Positions 46,068-56,607 of a stretch of DNA of 64,000 nucleotides are shown piece by piece. The position numbers and the translations under genes are program-made. The notes beneath the pieces were generated by a model that saw nothing but the letters and a program-made list of their open reading frames with translations, was not told the DNA's origin and ran no database searches. The DNA comes from Perkinsus olseni (Eukaryota; Perkinsozoa; Perkinsida; Perkinsidae): positions 62,001-126,000 of the forward strand of contig JABANP010000122.1 of the NCBI GenBank assembly GCA_013115135.1. The letters run 5' to 3'. Every line of letters starts with the position of its first letter. Position 1 is the first letter of the stretch.

Positions 46068-47799
46068 ATGATGTTCATCTCTCTTTTCTTGGCAGCCCTA
46101 CTCGGTATAACCACCGGCCAGGGAACTGTTGTTGAAATTGAACAGTCGAGGCTACCGCTCCGTAATAATAGCCAGGAGAAAATCCTCCGTTCTTCTCTTG
46201 GTAAGTGGATGGATCGTAACCCTGTTGTCACCTCGTATCACCCTCAGGCACGCTGAAGCATGTTCAAACACTGCAACTTGTCGGCGTTGGCGCCAATAGT
46301 CGTAATTTTGGCCTCTTGTCGTCGTTGGCTGTGACAGCAGACGGTTCCCAGATGCTCGCTGTAAACGGTAACGGGTGAGTCACGGTTGATGAAAAGCTTC
46401 CAGTCTTCACGCTAGCATGTGCTTTCCGCTCTCTCCTGTTTTTAGTCTATTCATCGATGTTTTTAGTCTATTCATCGACGTGAAGATCAAGCTGATTTCC
46501 GGTGGCGTGTTTGATGTGCTGGGAGCGACCACTTTCCCGATGCGTGATCCAGAAGGCAACATCATACCCTTTAACGCGCATGGTTTGGCTGTCGAGGGCA
46601 TCTATCAAGGCAGGGGTATAGGAAACTTCTTCGTCAGCTCTTTGGCTGACAAGCAAGTGTATAGGTAGGAGGATGATAATTCAGACTATACTCGGCCGCC
46701 TGAGGGTGGAGCTACCACTGCTGACGTTCAGATTCCCTAATGGTATTCAGTCGCGACAGAGCGTGGACCTCGGCTTGACCGATATGTTAGGTGACTGCCG
46801 ATATGATGAGGGGCCGGAAGCTATACTACGTATTAACCTGCTATTGTGGTTGCCAGATGGGACCGTGCGTTGTGGCTAACTCTTAGGTCCACGGGATAGA
46901 CGCGAGTTCTCCCTGCTCATGTTCTGCCCCGCTGCTATGTCCTTGGCTCCAACTTCTACTCCACGAAGGGAGGTTTTCATCGGCTTCGCCTATAATGAAT
47001 TCAAGAACGTCGCTAAGCGCATTCACCTCGAGGTGACTCAATCATCGAAAGGACCTCAGCGAGGGGAGCAGTCGTTTCCTCAGTCCACCAGAGGCCCGAA
47101 GAGAGGCCCCTTACAAATTACGGATATGGCGGAGCTCAGAAATGGCGATATTATGATTCTCTTCTCAGAGTAGGATATTGAATGACCTATGCTTGTCTTG
47201 CATTTATGGCTCATTTCTCAGTTAGGCAGCAGGAGGATATCATGACAATCGGTTATGTGAGGAGAGGTGATATAAGTCTAGCTCTGAGCCACGGAGAAAC
47301 CGTGAAGCCAATATCTATAGCTGATATCTCGCGGAGGGAAAGGTGAGTGATGCTCGCTGCGTGATGCACTGGCCGTCTAACGGTTAGACTAATGGTTAGA
47401 CTCTAACCAGAAAACTTAGACGCCCATGGGTGTTTGCCGTGGGCTGTCGGCCCAGATTGGTGTCGTTATGTGGGCTGTCTCAGCGTTTGAATTTCACGTA
47501 ACATCGTCACTCTTACAGTTAGAACTATTAGCTACGGGACACTCTCTTACTCGCTTTTTGCTATTGTGCATAATGAGTCCGTGCCGCTGTTACGACAGAT
47601 ACAATATCGGTGACGAAGTAGGATTGGCTGTCCGAGAGGACCCAAAAACCAAAAAGACCTTCGTCTACATTGTCAGCCACGACTTTTTCGGGGTAGGTCT
47701 CTCGTCGACGATTAGTTCAGTTCAGCTCACCATTATACTCTTCAGGAGTCGGGTGTCACACTCTTGTCCACGTTTGAGTGGACGACCGCAAGACGTTGA
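46068..47799 (+). CDS. secreted phytase-like-esterase family protein, copy D
   Basis: Exons by eye: 46068-46200 (signal peptide FISLFLAALLGITTG), 46248-46374 (LSSLAVTADGSQMLA), 46467-46664 (FDVLGATTFPMRDPEGN, GLAVEGIYQ), 46705-46829 and 46887-47031 (SVDLGLTDMLGDC, FSLLMFCPAAMS), about 47085-47169 (DMAELRNGDIMILF), about 47226-47343 (MTIGYVRRGDI), about 47573-47696 (YNIGDEVGLAVREDP) and about 47748-47799 (LLSTFEWTTARR). A TAA at 46877 would end the protein, but a 57-bp GT-AG intron (46830-46886, branch-like CTAAC) removes it and keeps frame. The 3' splice site of exon 3 is duplicated by a 21-bp tandem repeat (46441-46475), both copies usable in frame. Divergent from copies A-C but the same fold. 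Confidence 0.6.
47381..47415. repeat. inverted-octamer scar interrupted by 12 bp, T=GTCTAACC
   Basis: In an intron of copy D. T2-8 follows after a 12-bp duplication. Confidence 0.55.
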
Positions 47800-49076
47800 C
47801 GCTGACCACTCCGTTGTCTCTTTGCCGAATGGTCGCCATTCGATACACCCATAGCAGCTATCCCCATTCATTTCTCCGACGACCGAGCAGGAGGAGCAAT
47901 TTCTCAACCTCCCAATAGGAGCCAGAGATGATTCTTCTGCCGATGTCGTTCAGGTTGGGGAACTTTTGTACCTCGCCGGAGCAGCCAGTGCTACCGCTTT
48001 CACCGATATACGTTTGTCAGCGGCTCCGTCCAGTGCCCAGTGGAGTAGACATACGGGTCTTAGGGGCCTGCATATCATATGATGACTTCATAATGATGCT
48101 GCCGATTCTGTTTATTATCACTAATCAAGTAAGCTTTGGGACCTAAACGGCAATGAGTTGATTCTCGGGCCACTTTACATTGCACTTTACGAAAGCGTTG
48201 CGTTTGGTTGGCCGCTGCTCTTTTTCAATTCATTGGGAATGCGCGTTATGGTGGTGGACCACCACTGGTGGTGGTGGTGCTATCTCTGACATCTCGAAAA
48301 CGAATCCGGTGGAATCACCGGCTGAATGACGTGTTCACAGGACCGTATCACGGATGATCGATCCCTCATCTATCATGGGTGATCGATGACCACTTTAGTG
48401 GTTTCTGAAAGCAGTCGATTATTCATACTATAAGGAGTCACTTTCTGCTAGCACAGCTTGTGTCCTGTCTACTGAAAGTATCAGATAAGGGGACGCAGTT
48501 GCGCAGAGTGGGAGGAGCGAGCACAGTCAACTTCCACATCTTTCGCGCCTGACTCTATCTGGAGCAGTCGTCGTCACGATATTCCGACTGGCAGAACTCG
48601 GCCCTTGAAGTTCATTTGTTGAGCAAAACAAACCTTCAAACCCCAATAACTTCATGACGGTCGCATCGTTAGCATCGGTATAACGCACCCGCGCGCACCC
48701 ACTGGGTGATGCTATCACCCAGATCGAAATTGGAAGGGACGTCATTCTTTATCATTTGAGGCTTGAAGTGCGAGCCCACAGCTTTCGGCGCGAGCAAGTC
48801 ATCCGTCTGGATGGAGTTGCGCTATTGCGAGTCGCTCGAGAATTCTAAGAATCTTCGAAGACTTCGAGCTCTTCGATTTTCTTCAACAAAGAACGCCCCC
48901 AATGTCGTTAGACTATCGGCCAGAAGTGCCCGAGTCATCCAGTCCTGTAACAGACGCCGCTAACAAGTAGTTACTAATAGTAACAACCAGGGGAAGTTCA
49001 TGAGCTACTGAGAAAAACCATTTTCTGTTTGCGCGAAAAACCGCAAACTCATGGACACTACTAGACCGCTCTCACT
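47800..49076. other. interval without a supported gene
   Basis: Short open frames only. It contains the scar at 48251-48272 and an 8-3-8 hairpin near 48705. Confidence 0.4.
48251..48272. repeat. 22-bp inverted-octamer scar, T=GTGGTGGT
   Basis: Perfect structure, though within a GGT-rich stretch. Confidence 0.75.
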
Positions 49077-49268
49077 ATGGTATTCGTGTACAGCGACTTG
49101 GAAGACATGATAGAGGTTGGAGAGGTCTTAGAGCAGGCCAGGTCTCCTATTGCAGATGGGTTCAATTCCTTTGAAACGCTGACCGACGCAAGCTTTTACG
49201 AGAGATTGCGGTTCACGAAACGCGTTTGTCTTGCTATTTTGGAGGAGCTTGGTCCTTATTTCGAAGGC

Positions 49269-49473
49269 TGTTGCTCCTGGTCGCTCTCATAGACTATGAG
49301 TCATAGTCAACCCAACACCTTGGTGATGTAGCTTGTTGTAGTGATAATGACAAAGGGATCAACAAAAGGTATCGCACCAATCTATCTTGTACTTGCGTGC
49401 TACAGCTAATGTAAAATGCTGAAGAATCACAAGGTAACAAGTTGGTACCATACTAAGTCCGCGTACAGCAACA
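49269..49473 (-). repeat. 3' LTR of element 3
   Basis: 205 bp, 14 bp longer than its partner because of the scar at 49286-49307. Confidence 0.88.
49286..49307. repeat. 22-bp inverted-octamer scar, T=CTCATAGT
   Basis: Perfect structure in one LTR only. The other LTR reads CTCATAGC without the inverted copy. Confidence 0.95.
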
Positions 49474-49695
49474 CTCCGGCCAGGGCCAGAAACAGTCACT
49501 GATCGCTAACATAGACTTTACGTCACTACTTGGGACACTACCGAATAACAGAACTGATAATAACGGATACGATTTAACAACTCATAATGATGTGACGAAT
49601 ATCAATACTCTATCGAAGCTCAAGACTTGTCTGATCTCAACACCTTACCTCGAAGAAGCATAGACGCAGCCAAAGCCAGTCCAACCCACTTCACC

Positions 49696-50520
49696 TCACT
49701 GCAAATCCGTGCTCGTCGCCGTGGCTAAGGGAATATCAGCATCATCAGGAAGTAGACGTAAATTCCCAACAAAATGTCTTCCCAGCTTCTTCTGGTCCTT
49801 GTCCTCGAGCTCGACCAAATACTTGGTAACAATTCCACATATACGGAAGGGACCAGTCATCAGAGGATCCAACTTGCGCCTCTGGTGACGCACAAGCATC
49901 ACGTGCTGTCCCACGCGTAGCTCAGGAACGCGTCGACCGGGCTGGCGTGCTAGTGACGCCTCACTCTTATTCCTGAGAACATAGTTGTGGATAGTATAGA
50001 TATCAAAGGTAGATGCGTAGACTCGCTCCATGTTCTTCACCATAGATTGGACGACATCACGTTGCAGAGACGCGGGGAATCCTTCAAGAACACTTGACCA
50101 CTGAGCAGCTTGTTCTGATAATCGACGTGGCTGCAAGGAGCTGGGAGCAGTAGCACCGTGATAGAAGAAGAGATCAGCAGGGGCAACCGGGCAGTTCTCA
50201 TCGCTCGGAACATTGTTGTGAGCCCATACTGCACAAGGTAGTAGACGATACCAATCACGGAGCTGCAACCCGGAACCATCGATAATAGCTCGCATGATAC
50301 TGTCCAACAGTCGATGGGGTATTTCTTGCCAGGAGTTCAATGGAGACGCATGAGCAGGTAAGAATTTCCAATTCCACTGGAAGAGCTTCTGGGCAGCTAC
50401 TCCAACCTTTGATAGGAATCCTCCATCTCTATCACTTACTATTAGGGATGGGAATCCCACGGAGAAGAAACAATCCACCATCGTCTCCAGAGTAGAATCA
50501 GTATCGCTGCTGAACAGAGG
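49696..50520 (-). pseudogene. element 3 integrase, C-terminal part
   Basis: Carries the second Asp (LIVSDRDGGF) and the Glu (LNSWQEIPHRLL) at 35-residue spacing, then a C-terminal domain LRVGQHVMLVRHQRRKLDPL. It continues in frame into 50975-51011 once the solo LTR and one GAGG copy are removed. Confidence 0.8.
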
Positions 50521-50974
50521 TGTTGGGAGCCGGAAGCACGCACTGAGTTGTTGTTGATAGCCGTTCGAGTCCCATCTGTGGATGACTCAGAGTTACGCCC
50601 ATTTTCAGTAACCATGACTAATCAACACAATAACCAGTTCTTGTAACCAATGATCCTTACTGATAACCGAGTGATGTACACAGTGTAAACCCAATCGTAT
50701 CCGAAGAGCAATAGATACCTCAGAGGAATACACAGATAATAACCCAGCAAACACCACAGGAATAAGGCTTGCCAATAAGTCTTATAACTTCACCTACTTC
50801 TCAGTCTTATACAGACTTACACAGCGTCTAGGCTACGCAGCTAACACATATAGAGACAGACAAGATACTCAGAGACAATGACACAGATCAATATCAACGC
50901 AGATCAGTACTCGGAATCGCCACAGAATGACGCGCTCGCCACTTAATAGTCAAACTGCGCAAAGTCTCCCAACA
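50521..50974. mobile_element. solo LTR inside element 3 integrase
   Basis: 454 bp with inverted termini TGTTGGGAG / CTCCCAACA, flanked by the 4-bp duplication GAGG (50517-50520, 50975-50978). It has no coding capacity and interrupts the integrase frame cleanly. It differs in sequence from the LTRs of elements 2 and 3, so it comes from another family with the same 4-bp duplication habit. Confidence 0.88.
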
Positions 50975-51011
50975 GAGGTTTGGCGACGATAAATTTCGAT
51001 GCTGACTCGAC

Positions 51012-52679
51012 TTAGACTAGGGCGTACTCCACCTTGTGCTCTGGATCATCAGCTAGAGATGGAGAGACGAAGGGACCTATAAGGTCAGCTCCCACCATTT
51101 CCATGCATATAGGGCTCTTGGCTAGAACTGTCCCCAATCCTCCGGCGCGCAACAAACACGAGCTCTTAAACTTAACGCAGGTAGCACAGTTCTTGGCATA
51201 ACGTCGAGCATCACCTGATAACCCGGGCCAGTAGAAGTCTCTGCTTAGCAACCCTGGTAACTTCGACGTACCAACATGACCGTAGACAGTGTGGATGCGA
51301 TCAACCAGACTTCTTCTGCAGCTCTGAGAGACATAGACTCGGACATGGTCGGCGATGATCGGGTGCTTCTTCACCAATACGTCACCGTTCTGGTCGTGGA
51401 TAACGTGGTACATATCCTTGTAACGATTATCATTGTGATCGATGGCCAGCTTGATGTGTGTAACCTCGTCGTCCCTCGCTTGAGCCCGACGGATTCTCTC
51501 CAAGACATCGGCGATCTCAGTAGCAGAGCACTGGTTCTTGAGATGACACAAGAGAGGAGATGCATCACCAGTAGCCGTTAAGGCCACTGGAATCTGTAGG
51601 GGATCGACCTTACCCTCGTTTATTGCCGTAATAGTCGTTCTTAGGCGCTGATAGCCGACGCCATCACTTGAGCCTCTTGATAAGCAATCAGCGGGGTTCA
51701 ACGGTCCTGGGATGAATCGCAGGGTAAGATGTAAGTCATTGGCCAACTCGATGATAGAGGCGATACATGTCCTTTCCCATGCTGGTAGATCTGGTGACGG
51801 AGCGCCATCTCGTAGCGCCTTCCTGACACGTTGGAAGTTGGCAGAATTGTCGGTGTAGACATACAACTCTCGAGTTGTTTCGTGCTTGGGGAGACTTGGA
51901 AATACTTGTTGCTTGACGAAGCTGAGACCATATCTAAGGGATAACAGTTCTTTGCGCACTATGGTCCATGGGAGATGTGGTAACTCGTGTAACATAGCCT
52001 TAGCATATACCCTGTTCATGTTACTGTCGAGAACAGAGCATCCATGAGCATAGCTGGAGCTATCGACGAAGACATGTAGAGCTTGATGATCAACTATTCG
52101 AGGTACAGGGTTGGGGCTCTTGAGGGCTTGGTAGACTTTGTAGAATTCACGATACAATGGGCCTGGTAGTAGTTGATCGAATGTGATCCCACATCGATGA
52201 GCATAACGAAGTACAAGTTTGCCACGGAGCAGGGTTTCAGCGATGGTTCCAAGTGGGTCATAAATGCTGGCAAGCCGCGATAGCGCTTCTCGAAGGGTCA
52301 GGGGAAGGACGGACTGGAAGTCATTTGAGCTGAGATTAGGGACATCACTCGACTCTAAATTGATGGGAGGGTCAACATGCTGAGAGACCGGAGACGGTAA
52401 CTCACGTATAGGCGTAACTTGAAGGCTATCCGTAAGACCAACCCACAGCATTCCGAAAGCTTTAACACGACCGCTGTGGCCCTCCTGGCATTCCTTGGCA
52501 GGATCTAGCCAGAACCCGTGAGAGCCAAAGACTAATCTAGTTTCTACAACCACAGTATCCCTAGTGGCAGAGTCATTGCTACCAACTACTAGATCATCAA
52601 CATAATCAACAACAGAGTAGTCATGGGTAACGGCCGTATGACTATATACCTCTGATACCATTTCAGAAGTGCATTGCAC
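51012..52679 (-). pseudogene. element 3 pol: YVDD motif, Pao domain, RNase H, integrase N-terminus
   Basis: Starts just before YSVVDYVDDLVVG (reverse transcriptase active site), then LSRLASIYDPLG, RNase H strands (ALHVFVDSSSYAHG, ELYVYTDNSANFQ, LNPADCLSRG) and a zinc-binding HTVYGHVG...CATC module. The first integrase Asp (MVGADLIGPF) lies near the end. It ends at a TAA near 50993, beyond which the frame stays open. 555 open codons. Confidence 0.85.
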
Positions 52680-52999
52680 TTAGTGCAATAACGAAGTATA
52701 GCGGGAGACGGCGGAAGACCCATAACTACGCGATTAAACTGATAATATGCTCCTTCGAAGTAGAAGGAGACCCAAGGCTTTGAGGCTTCAGAGAGCTGTA
52801 TCATCAGAAACGCTCTATGAGAATCTAGTAAGGTAACATACTTATAACATCTCATAGCGAGTAGGCTGGGCGTACAAGAAATAGGCTCAACATCACCTTT
52901 CGACAGCAAGTTCTGAAAGATACGACCATCAAATACTGGGCGGCAAGGAGTAGTGAGACTATCCTTGAGCACGGCAAAGTGTGGCAACAACAACTTCAC
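52589..52999 (-). pseudogene. element 3 reverse transcriptase, fingers and palm
   Basis: Contains CRPVFDGRIFQNLLSKGDVE and the first Asp in VTLLDSHRAFLMIQL, then VVMGLPPSPAILRYC. It is shifted relative to the YVDD part exactly at the scar 52667-52688. Confidence 0.8.
52667..52688. repeat. 22-bp inverted-octamer scar, T=AAGTGCAA
   Basis: Perfect structure inside reverse transcriptase coding sequence. Its 14 extra bases account for the frameshift there. Confidence 0.95.
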
Positions 53000-54231
53000 G
53001 CCCGAGACGTCCGTCTTACGAATAATATCTTTAGCGAGATAATCATCAATAAGCTTCTTATAGCAATCATAACAATTATTGCGTTTAACGATCTAATGAG
53101 CCTCTCATCACGCTTAACAACATTCGGTACATCACTCGGACGAAAAGTCTCTGGGCGCTTATTGCTGAGCCACGGGAGATTGAACTTATAACGAGTTGCA
53201 CTAGTCTCACTACTAGAGTCGCCATTCAAAGCCTGGGGTGAACAATCTACCGTATAGCCAGTGAAACATTTCTTAACAGGATCACAATCATCATCATTAT
53301 CATGGTCTTCACTGGGCTGGAGACTGCATAAGAAGATAGGGCCTTTGTCTGAGTCGTCATCCTCAATGGAGTTGTCTTCATCTTCGGAATCACTTGGCTC
53401 TTGGGCAACGTGGTTAACATGATCTTGACTTCCCTTCGCCGCTAGACCTTGTGATGATGCATCGCACCTGAGCACAGTAGTAGTGGGAGACACGCATATA
53501 GCCATGTCCATCAGTCGAAGACCGCTCAGTCCGATGATCATTTCGGACGTCAACGTAGGCAACTCAAGTGCACTCAAGCAGACATGACGACCCTTGGGGA
53601 GCTCGACGTAGAAGGTGATCTCCTTGGTGGCAAAGGCCTCATGACCATCGGCCAGAACTATGCGACGATTCACCTGTCGTGACCTTGCCACAGCACCGGC
53701 CTCCTCCAAGGCCTTGGTCAGACTCTGACGAACATAGACCCTAGCAGCACCGGTGTCGATCATTGCCGTGCACTTGAAAGGCTTCGCTGCTACAAACCTT
53801 ATCTCCGTGTAGAGGGGGTCAGCGTCAGTGTCTATCTCGGAGAGCATGCTAAGGGGATGGACCTTGGGATCCTGCTTATCATCTTGTTGTGGAGTGCTGG
53901 TGGAGGTCTTCGTCGAAGGTCCTTCAGGTGGATCATCTTTCGTTGTTGAGAGACCAGAGACTGGAGTCGATGGAGCCTTGTTGGCAACCTTCACTCCTCG
54001 ACAATCGGCGGGAGAGTCGCCGAACTCGAAGTTGCAGGCTTTTGCTTGGAGGGGGAGTTCTTTCTCGGATGATTGTTGCTCCTGGTCGCTCTCATAGCCA
54101 ACCCAACACCTTGGTGATGTAGCTTGTGGTAGTGATAATGACAAAGGGATCAACAAAAGGTATCGCACCAATCTACCTTGTACTTGCGTGCTACAGCTAA
54201 TGTAAAATGCTGAAGAATCACAAGGTAACAA
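52996..54231 (-). pseudogene. element 3 protease-containing frame
   Basis: Begins within the 5' LTR. A Ser/Thr/Glu-rich linker (EGPSTKTSTSTPQQDD) precedes a retropepsin-like domain with AMIDTGAARVYV and EMIIGLSGLRLMDMAI. Then comes an acidic region (DSEDEDNSIEDDDSD) and the start of reverse transcriptase (NLPWLSNKRPETFRP). A frameshift near 53080 separates it from the rest of pol. No gag homology was recognised. Confidence 0.75.
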
Positions 54232-54264
54232 GTTGGTACCATACTAAGTCCGCGTACAGCAACA
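54074..54264 (-). repeat. 5' LTR of element 3
   Basis: 191 bp; see its partner at 49269-49473. Confidence 0.88.
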
Positions 54265-54484
54265 AGGCCCTGCACCTGGAGGGAAGCCTGGCACGCTACC
54301 TTTCCCTAGACTGCTAGTAACTTTGGAGTATTTGGGAAAAGGAAACTTCTATTGGTGTGTCGGGCAGGGATTCGGCACCCCCAAGTCCAGCTGCTGGAGC
54401 TATGTTAGATGTGGTATAAAAGCAGTCACCGCGGGTAGCGTCGTCAGAAAATGGGTTCCGTGGTGTACTCCATAATCGGGTGAG

Positions 54485-54915
54485 TGAACTTCGACAACAC
54501 CAACAATAACAACTCCGGTGAAATGGCAACGGCAACAACGACATTCGCAACGGGAATATTTACTTCGGCAACGTGACATTTAGCAACGCGTTGTTCTACA
54601 ACATGGCATCCTTTTTCAACTGACCCGCGAACTTCATCAACGCATGCATTAGCTTTTGCAACAGTTGTTGAACTTCACTAGGGTCAAATAAACACATAGG
54701 TACTTCGACAACAGGGCGACGAATCCAACACACTTGCGTAGCAAACTCGTTAACACCTGCAACAAGCGTATTTGACGAACTTACATAACATATGACTTTT
54801 GTAGACGTTGGAATTTGGGCAACATGGAGGACTTTATCAACTTCTGTACTTTGGCAACACACGTACTTTGTCAACACCTCTACTTTTGCAACACCTTCAC
54901 TTTTTTTCAGCTTAG
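54485..54915 (+). repeat. degenerate CAAC-rich minisatellite
   Basis: Many imperfect copies of a 14-18 bp unit like ACTTTTGCAACACC, spaced fairly regularly. A similar but weaker CAAC/GTTG-rich texture occurs at 56880-57060. A minus-strand open frame at 54596-54928 is probably a by-product. Confidence 0.65.
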
Positions 54916-55066
54916 TGTTAACGAACACTTGCGGTGTGATGAGTTCGAACTATCTCGTAGGTTTTTCCAACTAGCAGAACAATGTTAGTCCGACATCAAG
55001 CACCATCTTGAAGACACTGTCTTCCTCACTATCTGCATCTCACCTCCAACTGGTATCACAGTGATA

Positions 55067-55088
55067 CTGTCACAGTGACAGTGTCACT
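55067..55088. repeat. 22-bp inverted-octamer scar, T=CTGTCACT (overlapping an older one)
   Basis: Perfect. The 15 bases before it form T1-7 and rc(T) of a second site, T=GTATCACT, whose T2-8 was used as part of the new target. Confidence 0.9.
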
Positions 55089-55136
55089 AGTCTAGTAGCG
55101 AGTCGCACAGCCAATTTATCCGGTAAGGGTAGAGTC

Positions 55137-55607
55137 TAAAGGGTGTTTCGAAACCTCGTGAGCACTTTGAGTAAACAGAAGTCAGTGCCGCGTGAGAGTT
55201 AGGGATTAAAAATTTGGGGAAATCTTCCCAGCATCCTCGTCCATCGGCGTGCCAAATCTCATCGGATTATGTGGATCGTGCCATAAGGAATACCCGTTCA
55301 ACACGCTCTCGGAGGAGGTTGGCTCAGACGACTTCCCATTCACCCAGGGCCGAAATGCCCATGTCGGGGCCGAGAACATTTTGCAACTCAGCGTGAATCG
55401 CGAATCGAAAGTCGTCTGAGCCAGCATCCTTCGTGAGCACGTTAGACGTTCATATCTGTAAACACGTGGCGCCTAATTCGATGAGACCTGGCATGCCGAT
55501 TGATGGGGACGCTGGCCCTAATCACCGAAAATTTTAACCCCTAACCCTCACGCGGCACTGACTTCTGTGAACTCAAAGGTGCTCACGAGGTTTTGAAACA
55601 CCCTTTA
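55137..55607. mobile_element. MITE-like element with long terminal inverted repeats
   Basis: 471 bp with about 85-bp terminal inverted repeats (about 90% identical) beginning TAAAGGGTGTTTC. Outer TA dinucleotides could be a target duplication. The GGGTGTTT start is seen in many Harbinger/Tourist-type elements, but no 3-bp duplication could be shown. Confidence 0.7.
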
Positions 55608-55898
55608 CTGTGAAGTACGCAATAAGCTGTGGAGAAATAGATTCAGGACTGCTAGTGCTGCTGTAGAACTTCTTCATATCACGGCGTAACGGATTATCAG
55701 TGCAGTTCAACCTGAGAAACAAACGCCTACTCCATAACGAAATACTACTACAGCGACGCACTTGTAGTTTCCGGGCTCTGGGAGACACCGTGGAAGACTG
55801 CAGGAGTAGACGAAACTTGAGCGGGATCATAATAGATTTTCAATTAAACCTGAAGAGCAAATATGTAGTTGATACCGCTTGAAAACCCTCACCATTCA

Positions 55899-56105
55899 TC
55901 ACAAATGTGCATTCACTCCAGTCGGCAAGTCGTGATCGTCAATGGAAGGCGGTGAGGATGACGACGAGGGTTCCAGTGGGCTCGATGGTGTAGTCGCAGA
56001 GGATCCTCGTGATGGAAGACCCTTAGTGTCAGTATACTGCTTCTTCAAAGTTGGCCCCCACTTTCCCGGCCTCCCACGCTTTCGCTTGTGGCCATCTGAG
56101 ATCAC
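55899..56105 (-). CDS. AT-hook-containing open frame (fragment)
   Basis: The frame is open from about 56265 to 55899. It includes an AT-hook-like HKRKRGRPGKWG followed by a Ser/Pro-rich tail (TPSSPLEPSSSSSPPS). AT-hooks bind the minor groove of AT-rich DNA. It lies between the Harbinger pieces, so it may belong to that transposon or to an unrelated insertion. No start codon or splice sites were fixed. Confidence 0.4.
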   Translation of the reverse strand: MISDGHKRKRGRPGKWGPTLKKQYTDTKGLPSRGSSATTPSSPLEPSSSSSPPSIDDHDLPTGVNAHL

Positions 56106-56435
56106 AGTTTTCAGCGCCTCACCATCTGCTGTTGGAGGATCAAGTAAGCGGCTTCGTTGAGGGTACTCGGCACCGTCAAGGTTGCCCGCCTCGGTCCCAC
56201 CTTCATGACCGACGTCCTCGACGCCATGAGCCTGAACGGAGACATCCTGTTGGCAGCAGGTTGTAGCTAAATTTCAGCTGCTGGAATCTCCACCTACTCA
56301 TGAAGCGTTGCCGGTTTCTTCCTCACATTCGGCTACGTCAGACTCCTTGCTACTTTCCTAGCGAGATACGCCTCCCGACAGAGTGCATTTATGGAGTAAA
56401 GCTTCCACCATGTGCATATGGTTGCAGGAGTCGTG

Positions 56436-56457
56436 GTCACCAGTGGTGACTCACCAC
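56436..56457. repeat. 22-bp inverted-octamer scar, T=GTCACCAC
   Basis: Perfect structure. Confidence 0.9.
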
Positions 56458-56585
56458 TCACTGGTCTATGTTGAGGCCGTGAGCTGAATGCTTGCCACAG
56501 TTTGTGGCAAGCCACAGCCCCACGCTTGTGGCCCGCAAGTGCGAAACTTCGGAGGAGTTGGGGTATCACAAGCGCCAGTAAATGT

Positions 56586-56607
56586 CCGTGAGCCTCACGG
56601 CGTGAGG
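56586..56607. repeat. 22-bp inverted-octamer scar, T=CCGTGAGG
   Basis: Perfect structure. Confidence 0.9.

Larger units (their letters stand above)
49269..54264 (-). mobile_element. BEL/Pao-like LTR element 3, inserted in the Harbinger relic
   Basis: LTRs 49269-49473 and 54074-54264 share termini TGTTGC...GCAACA and are flanked by the 4-bp duplication AGGC. The minus strand encodes, in order from the right, a retropepsin-type protease, reverse transcriptase, RNase H, zinc-binding and catalytic integrase. A gag region is almost absent between the 5' LTR and the protease. The pol frame is broken by frameshifts near 53080 and 52680, one stop near 50993, and a solo LTR at 50521-50974. The Pao signature LSRLASIYDPLG follows the YVDD motif, which supports BEL/Pao rather than Ty3. 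Confidence 0.88.

Noticed and set aside
46877..46879. TAA as proof that phytase-like copy D is a pseudogene
   Set aside because: A 57-bp GT-AG intron with a branch-like site removes it and keeps frame with the family motif downstream.
50540..50570. GTTCGAGTCCC in the solo LTR as a tRNA or pol III B box
   Set aside because: No other tRNA parts are present; the LTR explanation with termini and target duplication is sufficient.
55137..55607. The MITE as the source of the 22-bp scars
   Set aside because: It has no 8-bp target duplication (only TA-like ends), which the scar geometry would require.
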